Counted from the stretch's first letter, positions 9,057 to 17,853 are shown. The stretch: DNA of 64,000 bases from Ignisphaera sp. (GCA_038735125.1 JAVYNU010000005.1:62001-126000); one strand, 5' to 3'. A program made the numbers and translations. The notes: generated by a model from the letters alone, not told the origin.

Positions 9057-10499
9057 ATGCCTTGGAGACCTCCAACACCTATAGAAATCTACCAGTTATT
9101 GCCACAAACGAATTGCGGTAAATGTGGAGAGCCAAACTGCATGGCTTTTGCTGTTAAGCTAATAAACTTCGACACCACGTTAGAGCAGTGTCCACCTCTC
9201 ATAGAAGATAAAAGCTATGCTAAGAATCTTGAGAAGCTAAAGGCTCTTCTCTCACCACCTGTAAAAGAAATTGTTTTGAGAAGCCCAAAGAGAGTTGTTA
9301 AGATTGGTGGAGAATATGTTTTGTATAGACATGAGCTAAGATATATGAATCCAACTGCAATAGCGATAGACATTGACGATTCTATGGATAGAGATTCGAT
9401 ACTCAAACGAATTGAAGCTATCGAGAAATTTGAATATGAATATGTTGGTAGAAAGCTTAAGCTAGATCTAATAGCAGTTAGGTCTGTTACCAATGATCCA
9501 AAGCAATTCGCGAAAACAGTTCAGATAGTAGCTGAAAACTCAACACTGCCACTGATCCTCTGTTCCCTAAATCCAACAGTTATTGAAGCTGGCTTCAATG
9601 TTCTTACCCAAGAGCATAGACCTTTGATATATGCAGCAACAAAGGATAATTGGAGGGAGATGGCGGAGTTGGCAAAGAGATATGAAGCTCCACTTGCTAT
9701 TGCATCTCCAGGTGATTTAGACATGTTAGTATCTTTAGCTAAAACACTTAGTGAGGGATTTGGAATAAGTGATCTAGCTCTAGACCCAGGAACGCTCATA
9801 GGTGTTAATGGACTTGCATACACGGTCAAGGCATTTACGTGGCTTAGATACAAAGCTGTTTATGATTTGTGGAAATATGCTGGCTATCCCCTTATAGGCA
9901 CCCCAATATCGGTTTGGTCAAGCCTAGAAGGCGATGTAATGGATAAGATGTGGTGGGAGGCAATATTAGCAACACTACTCATGACCAGGTATGCAGATTT
10001 GTTGATTATGCACTCTATTGATGGCTGGGTTTTGTTGCCACAGGTCATGTGGAGATTCCAGCTATATACAGATCCGAGGAAACCTGTGGCTGTACCATCT
10101 GGTGTTAGAGAGATTGGGAAGCCAGATGAGAAATCGCCTGTTATTGTAACAACAAACTATGCTTTGACATATAGCATTGTTTTAAGTGATATTGAAAAAG
10201 CTAAGGTTAATGCGTGGCTTGTTGTTATAGATACAGAAGGGCTAGCAGTAGATGTCTCGGTTGCTGCAAGAAAGTTTACAGGTGAGAAGGTTGCAGAGGT
10301 TATAAAGTCTTCAGAGCTAGATAAGAAGGTTAGACACAAAGTCTTGATAATACCTGGTAAAGCTGCTAGGGTATCAGGAGATGTTGAAGATGCTACAGGT
10401 TGGAAAGTTGTTGTAGGTCCTGTGGACTCTAGCGAAATAGGTAAATTTATTGAGAAGATGTGGACAGAGAATAAGTTAAAAGAGTTGTTGTCTCAATAA
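9057..10499 (+). CDS. cdhE: Corrinoid/Fe-S protein large subunit (gamma)
   Basis: A 480-residue CdhE. The N-terminal 4Fe-4S domain shows Cys20, Cys23, Cys28 and Cys45 (NCGKCGEPNC...EQCPP), whose cluster reduces the bound cobamide. A central TIM barrel (residues about 90-330) is followed by a C-terminal Rossmann-like cobamide-binding domain from about residue 350. It receives methyl groups and, with CdhD, presents them to CdhC. The gene lies 4 bases after cdhD. The RACo-type activator 40 bases downstream probably repairs its cobalt when oxidised. Confidence 0.95.
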   Translation: MPWRPPTPIEIYQLLPQTNCGKCGEPNCMAFAVKLINFDTTLEQCPPLIEDKSYAKNLEKLKALLSPPVKEIVLRSPKRVVKIGGEYVLYRHELRYMNPTAIAIDIDDSMDRDSILKRIEAIEKFEYEYVGRKLKLDLIAVRSVTNDPKQFAKTVQIVAENSTLPLILCSLNPTVIEAGFNVLTQEHRPLIYAATKDNWREMAELAKRYEAPLAIASPGDLDMLVSLAKTLSEGFGISDLALDPGTLIGVNGLAYTVKAFTWLRYKAVYDLWKYAGYPLIGTPISVWSSLEGDVMDKMWWEAILATLLMTRYADLLIMHSIDGWVLLPQVMWRFQLYTDPRKPVAVPSGVREIGKPDEKSPVIVTTNYALTYSIVLSDIEKAKVNAWLVVIDTEGLAVDVSVAARKFTGEKVAEVIKSSELDKKVRHKVLIIPGKAARVSGDVEDATGWKVVVGPVDSSEIGKFIEKMWTENKLKELLSQ

Positions 10500-10539
10500 A
10501 ATTCTTGACCTTTTGAAACACAGTTGGTGATATGCCTCG

Positions 10540-12387
10540 GTGAGCAAAGAGAAAGTTAAGGTATTTTTTCCACAATTTAATATTGTTGCAGAAGCCTCTA
10601 TAGGCTCAACGATAATTGAGATTGTGCAGAAGGTTGGTATAGGGATTAGGAGTGTTTGTGGAGGCAGGGGCTTCTGCGGGAAATGCAAAGTTTTTGTAAA
10701 AGGTAAAGTTGATTTCGAGTTAACAGATAAAACACTTCTTTCCGAGGATGAGATTAGTAAAGGATATGTATTAGCATGTTTGGCGAGGGTTGTTGATGAT
10801 ATAGAGGTTTTCATACCTCCTGAAACACAGTTTAGAAAAGCCAAACTTTTATCCCACGTTCTTTTACCGAAAATTGATTTAGAGCCTGTTATAGTTGCAA
10901 AAACCATTTCAGACTATTTTGACATTGTCAAGTTAAGTTCTTTCTATAAAATGGATTCGAATTTGATTAAAAAAGCAAATGATGTTTTAGAGAGATTTGG
11001 TAAAGCAATAGCCTTTATAGACCCTATGCACAATTCTGTAATTGACGTTAGAGAAAGTAATACTTTTTACGGTATTGCTGTAGATATTGGAACAACAAAA
11101 ATTGTTGTAGCTTTAATAGATTTAGCATCTGGTAATGTAGTCGATGTTGACTCGGAATTCAATAAGCAGATGATGTATGGCGAAGACATAGTCTCCCGTA
11201 TTTCATATGCTTTAAGCGGTGAAAGGCTTAAAGAACTTCAAAAAGCTGTTGTAGAGACAATCAATATATTGATAGATGGACTATGTAAAAGACATAACAT
11301 AGACAAGAATAGTATATTTCATGTTTCTGTAGCGGGCAATACAGCGATGACACATCTATTTATTGGCTTAAATCCACAACCATTGATACAATCATTTAAA
11401 GCTTCTGTAAAAATAGATCCAAAACCATATATATTAAAAGCTTTTGAAATAGGGTTGAATGTCAATAGAAATGCCCTTGTCTATGTATTGCCATGTTCTG
11501 GGAGATTCCTTGGTGGAGATGTTGTAGGAGATGTCATTACAGCAAATATTCATCTCAGAGATGAGCCGGCTCTTCTAATAGATATTGGAACAAATACAGA
11601 GGTTGTTATGGGCTGTAAGCACTGGTTTATGGGTACAACAGCACCTGCTGGACCAGCTTTTGAGGGCTGGGGGCTTAGATGTGGTGTTAGAGCTGTTCAA
11701 GGAGCCATAGAAAGTGTTGAAATAGATCCAAAAACTTTGAGGGCTAGATATAGGGTTATAGGCGATGTGAAGCCTATTGGCATATGCGGTTCTGGCTACA
11801 TTGATATAGTGGCGCAACTTTTTATAAATGGTGTTATAGATGCTCAAGGCAAATTCTACAGAGATATAGATTCTGAATATGTTAGAAAAGGTACTGATGG
11901 CTATGAATATGTGATTGTACCTGCTGCAGAATCTGGTACTGGAAGAGATATTGTTGTCACGGAAAAAGACATTTATAATATTATAGATGCTAAATCGTCT
12001 GTTTGTGCAGCAATATCAATCCTTATGAAGAGAATGCAATTAGATGTGCACAAAATTAAAAGTGTTTTCATATGTGGAGCATTTGGAAGATACCTCAACA
12101 TAGATAGCGCAATTGCTATTGGGATGATACCAGAGTTCCCAAATGCAGAAATTGTGTATATAGGCAATGGCTCTCTTGGAGGAGCAATACTAACAACACT
12201 ATCTAGAGGCTATGTGGAAGCAGCTGAGAAGATAGCTAGAAACTTTGCAACTATAGAACTTATGCTAGATCCATATTTTATGGAGGAATACGAAGCTGGC
12301 TTTGTACTGCCAGGAAAGCAGGAGTTGTTCCCAACCTGGTGGAGGAGGAGCAAGATGATAAAGCCGTGGAGAAAAACTACTATGTAG
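10540..12387 (+). CDS. RACo-type reductive activator of corrinoid proteins (2Fe-2S ferredoxin + ASKHA ATPase, DUF4445)
   Basis: A 615-residue fusion. Residues 1-85 are a 2Fe-2S ferredoxin domain with Cys40, Cys46, Cys49 and Cys80 (CGGRGFCGKC...ACLARV). A linker leads to an ASKHA ATPase: phosphate-1 motif AVDIGTTKIVVALID, then VSVAGNTAMTH, LLIDIGTNTE and VFICGAFGRYL. Bacterial RACo uses ATP to reduce inactive Co(II) corrinoid protein of the acetyl-CoA pathway to Co(I). The gene follows cdhE directly, so CdhDE is the likely client. Start is GTG at 10540 with ggtgat ten bases upstream; the nearby ATG (10532) meets a stop after three codons. Confidence 0.88.
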   Translation: MSKEKVKVFFPQFNIVAEASIGSTIIEIVQKVGIGIRSVCGGRGFCGKCKVFVKGKVDFELTDKTLLSEDEISKGYVLACLARVVDDIEVFIPPETQFRKAKLLSHVLLPKIDLEPVIVAKTISDYFDIVKLSSFYKMDSNLIKKANDVLERFGKAIAFIDPMHNSVIDVRESNTFYGIAVDIGTTKIVVALIDLASGNVVDVDSEFNKQMMYGEDIVSRISYALSGERLKELQKAVVETINILIDGLCKRHNIDKNSIFHVSVAGNTAMTHLFIGLNPQPLIQSFKASVKIDPKPYILKAFEIGLNVNRNALVYVLPCSGRFLGGDVVGDVITANIHLRDEPALLIDIGTNTEVVMGCKHWFMGTTAPAGPAFEGWGLRCGVRAVQGAIESVEIDPKTLRARYRVIGDVKPIGICGSGYIDIVAQLFINGVIDAQGKFYRDIDSEYVRKGTDGYEYVIVPAAESGTGRDIVVTEKDIYNIIDAKSSVCAAISILMKRMQLDVHKIKSVFICGAFGRYLNIDSAIAIGMIPEFPNAEIVYIGNGSLGGAILTTLSRGYVEAAEKIARNFATIELMLDPYFMEEYEAGFVLPGKQELFPTWWRRSKMIKPWRKTTM

Positions 12388-12404
12388 ATATTTGGTGGTA
12401 ATCG

Positions 12405-13181
12405 ATGAGAAGACCTATTATAGCATCTATCTCAGGGAAGGGAGGATCTGGAAAAACAACATTAACAGCTCTGCTACTAAAGATACTCATAGAAAATGTG
12501 AGTAACGACTATATATTGGTTGTTGATGCAGATCCTGCAACAAATCTCTCAGATGTTTTAGGATTGAGGATAGTTAAAACAATTGGGGATGTTGTTGAGG
12601 AGTTTAGAAAGAAATTAGATGAGCTTACATTAACAGGGTTTGACAAAGCTTCAACACTTAACTACTGGATTATAAGAGACTGCTTAGTTGAGACAGAATA
12701 TTTTGATTTTATAGCTATGGGGAGAGGTGAGGGGGAGGGATGCTATTGCTATGTAAACTCAGTTTTAACCACAATTTTAACGAATCTAATAAATAATTAT
12801 AGTGTTGTATTAATGGATATGGAGGCAGGTTTGGAACATCTGAATAGAAGAGTTGATAGACATGTAAATACATTGATAGTTGTTGTAGACCCATCAGCAA
12901 TGAGTATAAAAACAGCTGAGAGGATAATGGCCGTGGCTAAAGAGGTTGGAATAAATCCAGAGAAATTCTATGTTGTTGGAAATAGGCTAACAGAGGACAT
13001 GGCTAAAAAAGTGGAGAGTAATCTTAGTAGGTTGGGCTACGAATATGCTGGAACTATACCAGAGGACGATATGATTCTTAGACATAGCATAGAAGGTAGA
13101 CCCCTATTAGAGTTGCCTAAAAACAGCAAGGCGGTTGTGGCGGCAAGGTCCATTGCTAGAAAAATTGGTTTTGTAGATTAA
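12405..13181 (+). CDS. CooC/AcsF-like nickel-insertion ATPase (copy 2)
   Basis: A 258-residue MinD-class ATPase with deviant Walker A motif SGKGGSGKTT at residues 10-19, VDADPATN, and VVLMDMEAGLEHL as Walker B. A Cys-X-Cys pair again falls at residues 113 and 115 (GCYCYVN), aligned with CooC copy 1, so nickel maturation is the likely role. It lies 17 bases after the RACo gene and is the last gene of the block. It is clearly diverged from copy 1 outside the motifs, so a split of labour (CODH C-cluster versus ACS A-cluster) is plausible but unproven. Confidence 0.85.
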   Translation: MRRPIIASISGKGGSGKTTLTALLLKILIENVSNDYILVVDADPATNLSDVLGLRIVKTIGDVVEEFRKKLDELTLTGFDKASTLNYWIIRDCLVETEYFDFIAMGRGEGEGCYCYVNSVLTTILTNLINNYSVVLMDMEAGLEHLNRRVDRHVNTLIVVVDPSAMSIKTAERIMAVAKEVGINPEKFYVVGNRLTEDMAKKVESNLSRLGYEYAGTIPEDDMILRHSIEGRPLLELPKNSKAVVAARSIARKIGFVD

Positions 13182-13317
13182 AACATCACAAGTTTTCATG
13201 TAAAATTTATTTCATTATCTAAATATGAATGAGTATAACAAAAGCTGTTAATAAAATGACAAAACTTTATTTGCTGTAACAAACATAAAAATGCAACTCA
13301 CTTTTTAATGTTAAAAA

Positions 13318-13325
13318 TTTATATA
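13318..13325 (+). promoter_or_regulatory. TATA box for a leaderless MetF-like transcript
   Basis: TTTATATA is centred 28 bases before the GTG at 13350, the spacing of archaeal TATA box to transcription start. The mRNA would therefore begin at or next to the start codon. This separates the MetF-like gene from the upstream operon; the 168-base gap (13182-13349) is otherwise AT-rich and empty. Confidence 0.6.
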
Positions 13326-13349
13326 GTGGAATCATTGCTATAGCGTTCG

Positions 13350-14120
13350 GTGAGATATGTGAAGATAATACATGAATTTGTACCAACAAGAAAGTTTCTC
13401 CAAATGGCTGAAGAGACTAAGGATTTTGTTGATGGCTGGAATATAACAGATAGTGCTGCTGGTGTACCAGCTCCCAGCGGAACTGCTGTTGGCTGTGTAT
13501 TGAAGGTTAAATACCCAGATAAAATTGTTATACCAATCTTCGTATTGAATTATAAAGGACCTGTGGAGGTCGGGGCTTTGGCTTTAGCTGCTGATGCTGT
13601 TGGTCTCGATGGACTTGTTCTCACCTTTGGTGATGAGCCTAAGTTTGGCGAGCCATTAGCAGGGAGATATTGGAGGAGGTCGGAGGAGGCAAGAGACTTT
13701 CTAAGGAAGGAAATAAAGTTGAAGCGTGTCAAGCTTGGCTGCCTATTATCCCCTAGGCCTGTGAGAGATAGGTATGGAGCGAAAGAATTTGGCTTTGAAG
13801 ATATGGTTAACAGGGTTAAAACTGGATGGGATTTTGCCTTCTTTATGAGGTTAACTGACGAGACTTTCCCAGTACTAGAGAAGGTCTCGACCGAGCTGAA
13901 AAAGTTGGGCACACCGCTTTATGCATATTTCTTAATAAAAACAGCTAGAAATGCTGAGACACTTGCAAGAATTGGGTGGAGCCCAACAACATCAATAGAA
14001 AATGCTTTAGCCTATGCAGAAAGGCTTGAGAATATTGTTGATGGGATTATAGCAACTTGTGCAGGAGACTATGAGGGGGACAGAGAACTATTAAAACTGT
14101 TGAGTAAACTCAGGAAATGA
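13350..14120 (+). CDS. MetF-like methylene-tetrahydropterin reductase (MTHFR superfamily)
   Basis: A 256-residue protein starting VRYVKIIHEFVPTRKF. The pattern ITDSAAGVPAPSG, LAADAVGLDGLVLTFGDEPKFG, KLGCLLSPRP and GWDFAFFMRL follows the TIM-barrel order of MTHFR-like proteins, with LTFGDEPK where the family has its TGDxPK motif. It is not of the F420-dependent Mer type. In a CODH/ACS organism such a protein would make the methyl-tetrahydropterin that feeds CdhDE. It lies directly after the CODH/ACS operon with its own leaderless promoter. The enzyme class is moderately sure; the pterin (H4MPT or H4F) and the electron donor are unknown. Confidence 0.6.
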   Translation: MRYVKIIHEFVPTRKFLQMAEETKDFVDGWNITDSAAGVPAPSGTAVGCVLKVKYPDKIVIPIFVLNYKGPVEVGALALAADAVGLDGLVLTFGDEPKFGEPLAGRYWRRSEEARDFLRKEIKLKRVKLGCLLSPRPVRDRYGAKEFGFEDMVNRVKTGWDFAFFMRLTDETFPVLEKVSTELKKLGTPLYAYFLIKTARNAETLARIGWSPTTSIENALAYAERLENIVDGIIATCAGDYEGDRELLKLLSKLRK

Positions 14121-14209
14121 ACAGCTTGCATTATCTATAAATCATGATGCATCAACAAATGTTAAAAAGCATGTTGAGAAGCAATGAAGAAATAGAAAAA
14201 TGTTTTGCC

Positions 14210-16330
14210 TTATTCTAGGACAATTCTAGCGTCAACTACTTTACATCCTTTACCTTCTTCGTATACAAATATCGGATTTAGATCCATTTCAGCTATTTCT
14301 GGTATGTCCATGACCAGTCTACTTGCCCTAACCAAGACATTGACAATAGCCTCTATATCTGCTGGCTTCTCTCCTCTGAAGCCCTTTAATAGGCGATATG
14401 ACTTTGTCTCCATAATCATTTCCCTTGCTTCATAGCTTGTTATAGGCGCTAAACTAAATGAAACATCCCTGAAGACCTCTGTGTATATTCCTCCAAGGCC
14501 AAACATTATCATGTGTCCAAATTGCGGATCTTTTACCGCACCAACTATGACCTCTCTTCCTGCTGGAGCCATGGTCTGCACAACCACTCCGTATATTTGT
14601 GCTTGTGGAGCATTTTTCTTCACATTTGCCATTATTGCCCTGAACGCTTCTCTAACATCGCTTTCCGACTTGAGGTTAAGTTTTACTCCACCGATATCAG
14701 ATTTGTGTATAATGTCTGGGGAGGCTATCTTCAATACAACTGGATATCCAAGCTCATTGGCAATGGCAACAGCCTCGTCTTCTGACCTGGCAAGCCTTGT
14801 TGTTGCAACGGGTATGCCATAGTAGCTCACCAGCTCCTTGGCCTCTACCTCTAGCAGAACCTTCCTTCCCTCGCTTCTAACACTCTCTATTAAAGCCCGT
14901 GCAGACTTCTCATCTATGTCTGGCAGATTGGCCAGTTCACTCACAGATTTTGCTATCTCCATTACCCTCTCTCTCATAACTCTATATCTATTCATTATAG
15001 CTAAAGCCGTTACAGCCCTATCATTAGATTCATACACAGGTATCCCAGCAGCTTTGAGCATTTCAATAGCTTTCTCAACCCTTGGCCCTCCTATGAATGC
15101 CGCTAGAATTGGTTTCTGCGGATACCTCTTATGCATGTTTATTATGACCTCAGCTGTTTTCTCAGGTTCTGTAACAACTTGTGGTGTGAGTATGACTATC
15201 GCGGCATCTACATTCGGATCTTTTAGAACAGCGTCTAAGGCAACTTCATATCTATCAGACCTAGCATCGCCTATAACATCAATTGGATTGTTTAGTGCTG
15301 CCATTGGCGGTAGCTTGGATCTCAGATACTCTACTGTTTGCGGTGATAGTTGGGCTAGTTTGAGGCCTGACAAAGCAACCAGATCTGCAGTCATAACACC
15401 TGGTCCACCAGCATTGGTTACAATAGCTATTCTATCACCTGGCAAGCTCTCCATTAAGGAGAATGCTATTGCTGAGTCAAAGAACTCTATAGGCTCTGAT
15501 ACTAGCACTATACCAGCTTTCTTCATAGCTGTTTGCACAGCTAGTGGCCCGCCAGCCATAGACCCTGTGTGGCTTAGTGCTGCTCTTGCCCCTGCCTCGG
15601 TCATCCCACCCTTGATGAGTAGTATAGGCTTTTTCTTCACAACTTCAGATGCTACTTCTATGAACTTCTTTGGATTTGCTATAGACTCGAGATAGAGTAG
15701 AATAACTTTTGTTGCTGGATCCTCTGCTAGATACTCTATAAAGTCAATTTCGTTAAGATCTGCCTTGTTACCAAGACTAATAATCTTTGAGAATCCTATT
15801 CCAGTTTTAACAGACCAGTCGATTATTGCAGCTAGATAAGCTCCGCTCTGGGAAACGAATGCTATACCTCCTTTTGGAGGTGTTAGACCAAATGATGCAT
15901 TTAATGGTGTGTGGGTATCTATTACACCTAGTATGTTTGGGCCCAGCACTCTTATGCCATATTTTTTGGCTATCTCAACAACTCTCTTCTCCCTCTCAAC
16001 ACCTTCTCCACCGATCTCCTTGAACCCCGCAGAGATTATTACAGCATATTTAACGCCCTTCTTACCACACTCTTCTAGAGCACTTGGAACTGCTGGTGCT
16101 GGTATAACGAAAACTGCTTCATCAACCTCATCCGGAATGTCAAGCACCGATTTATATGCTTTTAACCCCATTATCTGATCGGCATGTGGATTCACCGGAT
16201 ATACCTTTCCTTTGTATCCGCTTTCAACAATATTCTTTAAAACTGCATATCCAAGCTTTGTCGGCTCTCTTGAAGCGCCTATTACCGCAATCGATCTTGG
16301 TCTAAATAAAAGTTCTAACCCTTCCTTCAT
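14210..16330 (-). CDS. ADP-forming acetate/acyl-CoA synthetase, fused alpha-beta
   Basis: About 706 residues. An N-terminal CoA-binding domain (FRPRSIAVIGASREPTKLG), two succinyl-CoA-ligase domains with the phosphohistidine site SHTGSMAGG, and a C-terminal ATP-grasp domain (YPVVLKIASPDIIHKSDIGG). It converts acyl-CoA, ADP and phosphate to the acid, CoA and ATP, the main substrate-level ATP step of peptide-fermenting archaea. The alpha and beta parts, separate in Pyrococcus, are fused here. Start: the frame opens with TTG at 16357, but the TATA element at about 16367-16374 implies a transcript starting near 16343, so ATG at 16330 (before LELLFRPRS) is preferred. It faces the CODH operon tail to tail and could convert its acetyl-CoA to acetate. 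Confidence 0.92.
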   Translation of the reverse strand: MKEGLELLFRPRSIAVIGASREPTKLGYAVLKNIVESGYKGKVYPVNPHADQIMGLKAYKSVLDIPDEVDEAVFVIPAPAVPSALEECGKKGVKYAVIISAGFKEIGGEGVEREKRVVEIAKKYGIRVLGPNILGVIDTHTPLNASFGLTPPKGGIAFVSQSGAYLAAIIDWSVKTGIGFSKIISLGNKADLNEIDFIEYLAEDPATKVILLYLESIANPKKFIEVASEVVKKKPILLIKGGMTEAGARAALSHTGSMAGGPLAVQTAMKKAGIVLVSEPIEFFDSAIAFSLMESLPGDRIAIVTNAGGPGVMTADLVALSGLKLAQLSPQTVEYLRSKLPPMAALNNPIDVIGDARSDRYEVALDAVLKDPNVDAAIVILTPQVVTEPEKTAEVIINMHKRYPQKPILAAFIGGPRVEKAIEMLKAAGIPVYESNDRAVTALAIMNRYRVMRERVMEIAKSVSELANLPDIDEKSARALIESVRSEGRKVLLEVEAKELVSYYGIPVATTRLARSEDEAVAIANELGYPVVLKIASPDIIHKSDIGGVKLNLKSESDVREAFRAIMANVKKNAPQAQIYGVVVQTMAPAGREVIVGAVKDPQFGHMIMFGLGGIYTEVFRDVSFSLAPITSYEAREMIMETKSYRLLKGFRGEKPADIEAIVNVLVRASRLVMDIPEIAEMDLNPIFVYEEGKGCKVVDARIVLE

Positions 16331-16381
16331 TGTACTTTTACCTATACTTGGATACAATAAGAGAGGTTTATAAATATATTA

Positions 16382-16398
16382 ATGTATAGTTTATACAT
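16382..16398. promoter_or_regulatory. Inverted repeat between acd and adk
   Basis: ATGTATA-GTT-TATACAT is a perfect 7-bp inverted repeat in the divergent 121-base gap between the acyl-CoA synthetase and adenylate kinase genes. It may be a regulator site or a symmetric TATA element serving either direction. I infer function from position only. Confidence 0.3.
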
Positions 16399-16451
16399 GA
16401 ATAACAAAACATATATTTTCCTCTCAATGAAATACTGCATGGTGTAACAGA

Positions 16452-17099
16452 ATGAGACTGGTTTTCATAGGGCCTCCAGGAATTGGGAAAGGAACATATG
16501 CAAAAATGCTCAACCAAAAATATGGTATTCCCCATATCTCAACAGGCGACATATTTAGAGAAGAAATTGCGAAGGAAACTGAGCTCGGTTTAAAGATAAA
16601 GCAGTATGTGGAAAAAGGTTTGCTGGTACCAGACGAGGTTGTTATAGAAGTTGTTAAAAGTGTTCTCCAGAGGCCCGAGTGTAGAAGAGGATTTATATTA
16701 GATGGGTTCCCAAGGACAATTAAACAGGCTGAGGCTCTTGATCAGATAACAACCATCGATGTAGCGTTCTTATTCGAGGCTCCTGTAGAGGTCATAGTAG
16801 AGAGGGTTTCAGGCAGGCTTGTTTGCCCCAACTGTGGTGCCATATACCACATCAAGTGGAGACCACCAAAGGTTCCTGGAGTATGCGATGTTTGTGGGCA
16901 TCAGCTTGTTAGAAGAAAAGATGATGAGCCAGAGGTTGTCAGAACAAGATACCAGGTCTATAGGCAGACTTTTGAGCCTGTTATACAGTATTATAGAAAG
17001 AAAGGTATTCTAGCAGAAATTGATGCCTCTAGAAATGCTGAAGAGGTTATTGCCGATATTGAGCATGTACTAAGGGAACGAGGGATAGTGAAGCAGTAG
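16452..17099 (+). CDS. adk: Adenylate kinase (bacterial-type, zinc LID)
   Basis: A 215-residue adenylate kinase: P-loop GPPGIGKGTYA, STGDIFRE, GFILDGFPRT. The LID domain has a four-cysteine zinc knuckle (CPNCG...CDVCG at about residues 124-149), as in Gram-positive enzymes. It interconverts 2 ADP with ATP plus AMP. It is unlike the trimeric archaeal AdkA family. The ATG has GGTGTA ten bases upstream. It is divergent from the acyl-CoA synthetase. Confidence 0.95.
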   Translation: MRLVFIGPPGIGKGTYAKMLNQKYGIPHISTGDIFREEIAKETELGLKIKQYVEKGLLVPDEVVIEVVKSVLQRPECRRGFILDGFPRTIKQAEALDQITTIDVAFLFEAPVEVIVERVSGRLVCPNCGAIYHIKWRPPKVPGVCDVCGHQLVRRKDDEPEVVRTRYQVYRQTFEPVIQYYRKKGILAEIDASRNAEEVIADIEHVLRERGIVKQ

Positions 17100-17116
17100 C
17101 TATGCAAAGTTGAAAC

Positions 17117-17815
17117 TTATTTAAGTTCTATCACGCCACACCAACTCCAACCAATTTTTTCAAGTAGCTTCACAACCATTTCAACTGCTTTTCGAACAAG
17201 AGCTACATCAACATTTGGAACACCAGCTCCAACAACTAAAACCTCTTTCGTACTCTCCCTCACCATAGTTTCAATGCTGTCCCTATGGGGATATATGTGC
17301 ATAACCAAACCATTAGAATCCACGAGTATTGGCACACCTTTATCAAGTTTTTCTTCGCCACCTCCAATAGGCCTGAAAATCTCCCCACCTCTACTAATAG
17401 TTATTTTAAATGGGTATTTAGCATACGCCAAGTCATATATCCCAATCGGTACCATTGTGTATGCAGATGCAATGTTACCAGCATCGACGACAGGGTTTAT
17501 CCTTGGAAAAGAGCCTCTTAAACCCCTTCTAACAAGAGCCTCGCTAGCAGGTCTTGTTTTAGTTGGATCTATACCTATCCTCCAGAAGAAGTCCCTATAA
17601 GCCCTCACAATGGGATCTGTTTTCAAGCTCTCCAGCGAGTATCTGCTCTTTAGAAAATTCAAAAGATTCTTTACATCATCCTCAAATGGGTACGATGTTA
17701 GAGAAACTTCTTTTTCAAGCCATGAAATTGTGTAAGAGACGAATATTCCAAGGCTTTTGGCGTTATCGTCAACACTCAGATTTTTGTTTAATTCTCTACA
17801 TAAACTCAAAGCCAT
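17117..17815 (-). CDS. B3/B4 domain protein (COG3382)
   Basis: A 232-residue protein with the fold signature of the B3/B4 domain of phenylalanyl-tRNA synthetase beta: RDFFWRIGIDPTKTRPASEAL, INPVVDAGNIAS, DLAYAKYPFKITISRGGE. Free-standing members are widespread in archaea and proposed to act on aminoacyl-tRNA or amino acids; the substrate is not established. A GGTGA site lies eight bases before the ATG. It is divergent from the MscS gene, with 60 bases between them. Confidence 0.75.
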   Translation of the reverse strand: MALSLCRELNKNLSVDDNAKSLGIFVSYTISWLEKEVSLTSYPFEDDVKNLLNFLKSRYSLESLKTDPIVRAYRDFFWRIGIDPTKTRPASEALVRRGLRGSFPRINPVVDAGNIASAYTMVPIGIYDLAYAKYPFKITISRGGEIFRPIGGGEEKLDKGVPILVDSNGLVMHIYPHRDSIETMVRESTKEVLVVGAGVPNVDVALVRKAVEMVVKLLEKIGWSWCGVIELK

Positions 17816-17843
17816 TTTTAATTCACCAATGCGTTTAAAACTC

Positions 17844-17853
17844 TATGTATAAG
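17844..17853 (+). promoter_or_regulatory. TATA box for a leaderless MscS gene
   Basis: tatgtataag is centred 27 bases before the GTG at 17876, predicting a transcript that begins at the start codon. This decides between the GTG at 17876 and the ATG at 17891. Confidence 0.5.

Noticed and set aside
10532-10543. ATG start ahead of the RACo gene
   Set aside because: It reaches a stop after three codons; GTG 10540 is in the correct frame with a ribosome binding site.
14121-14209. TATA-like element followed by ATGATGC, resembling a C box
   Set aside because: The last base of the box is wrong and no CTGA follows at guide distance.
14838-15695. 285-codon frame on the plus strand
   Set aside because: It lies wholly antisense to the ADP-forming acyl-CoA synthetase, is Ser/Ala-rich, and has no motif; it is a shadow frame.
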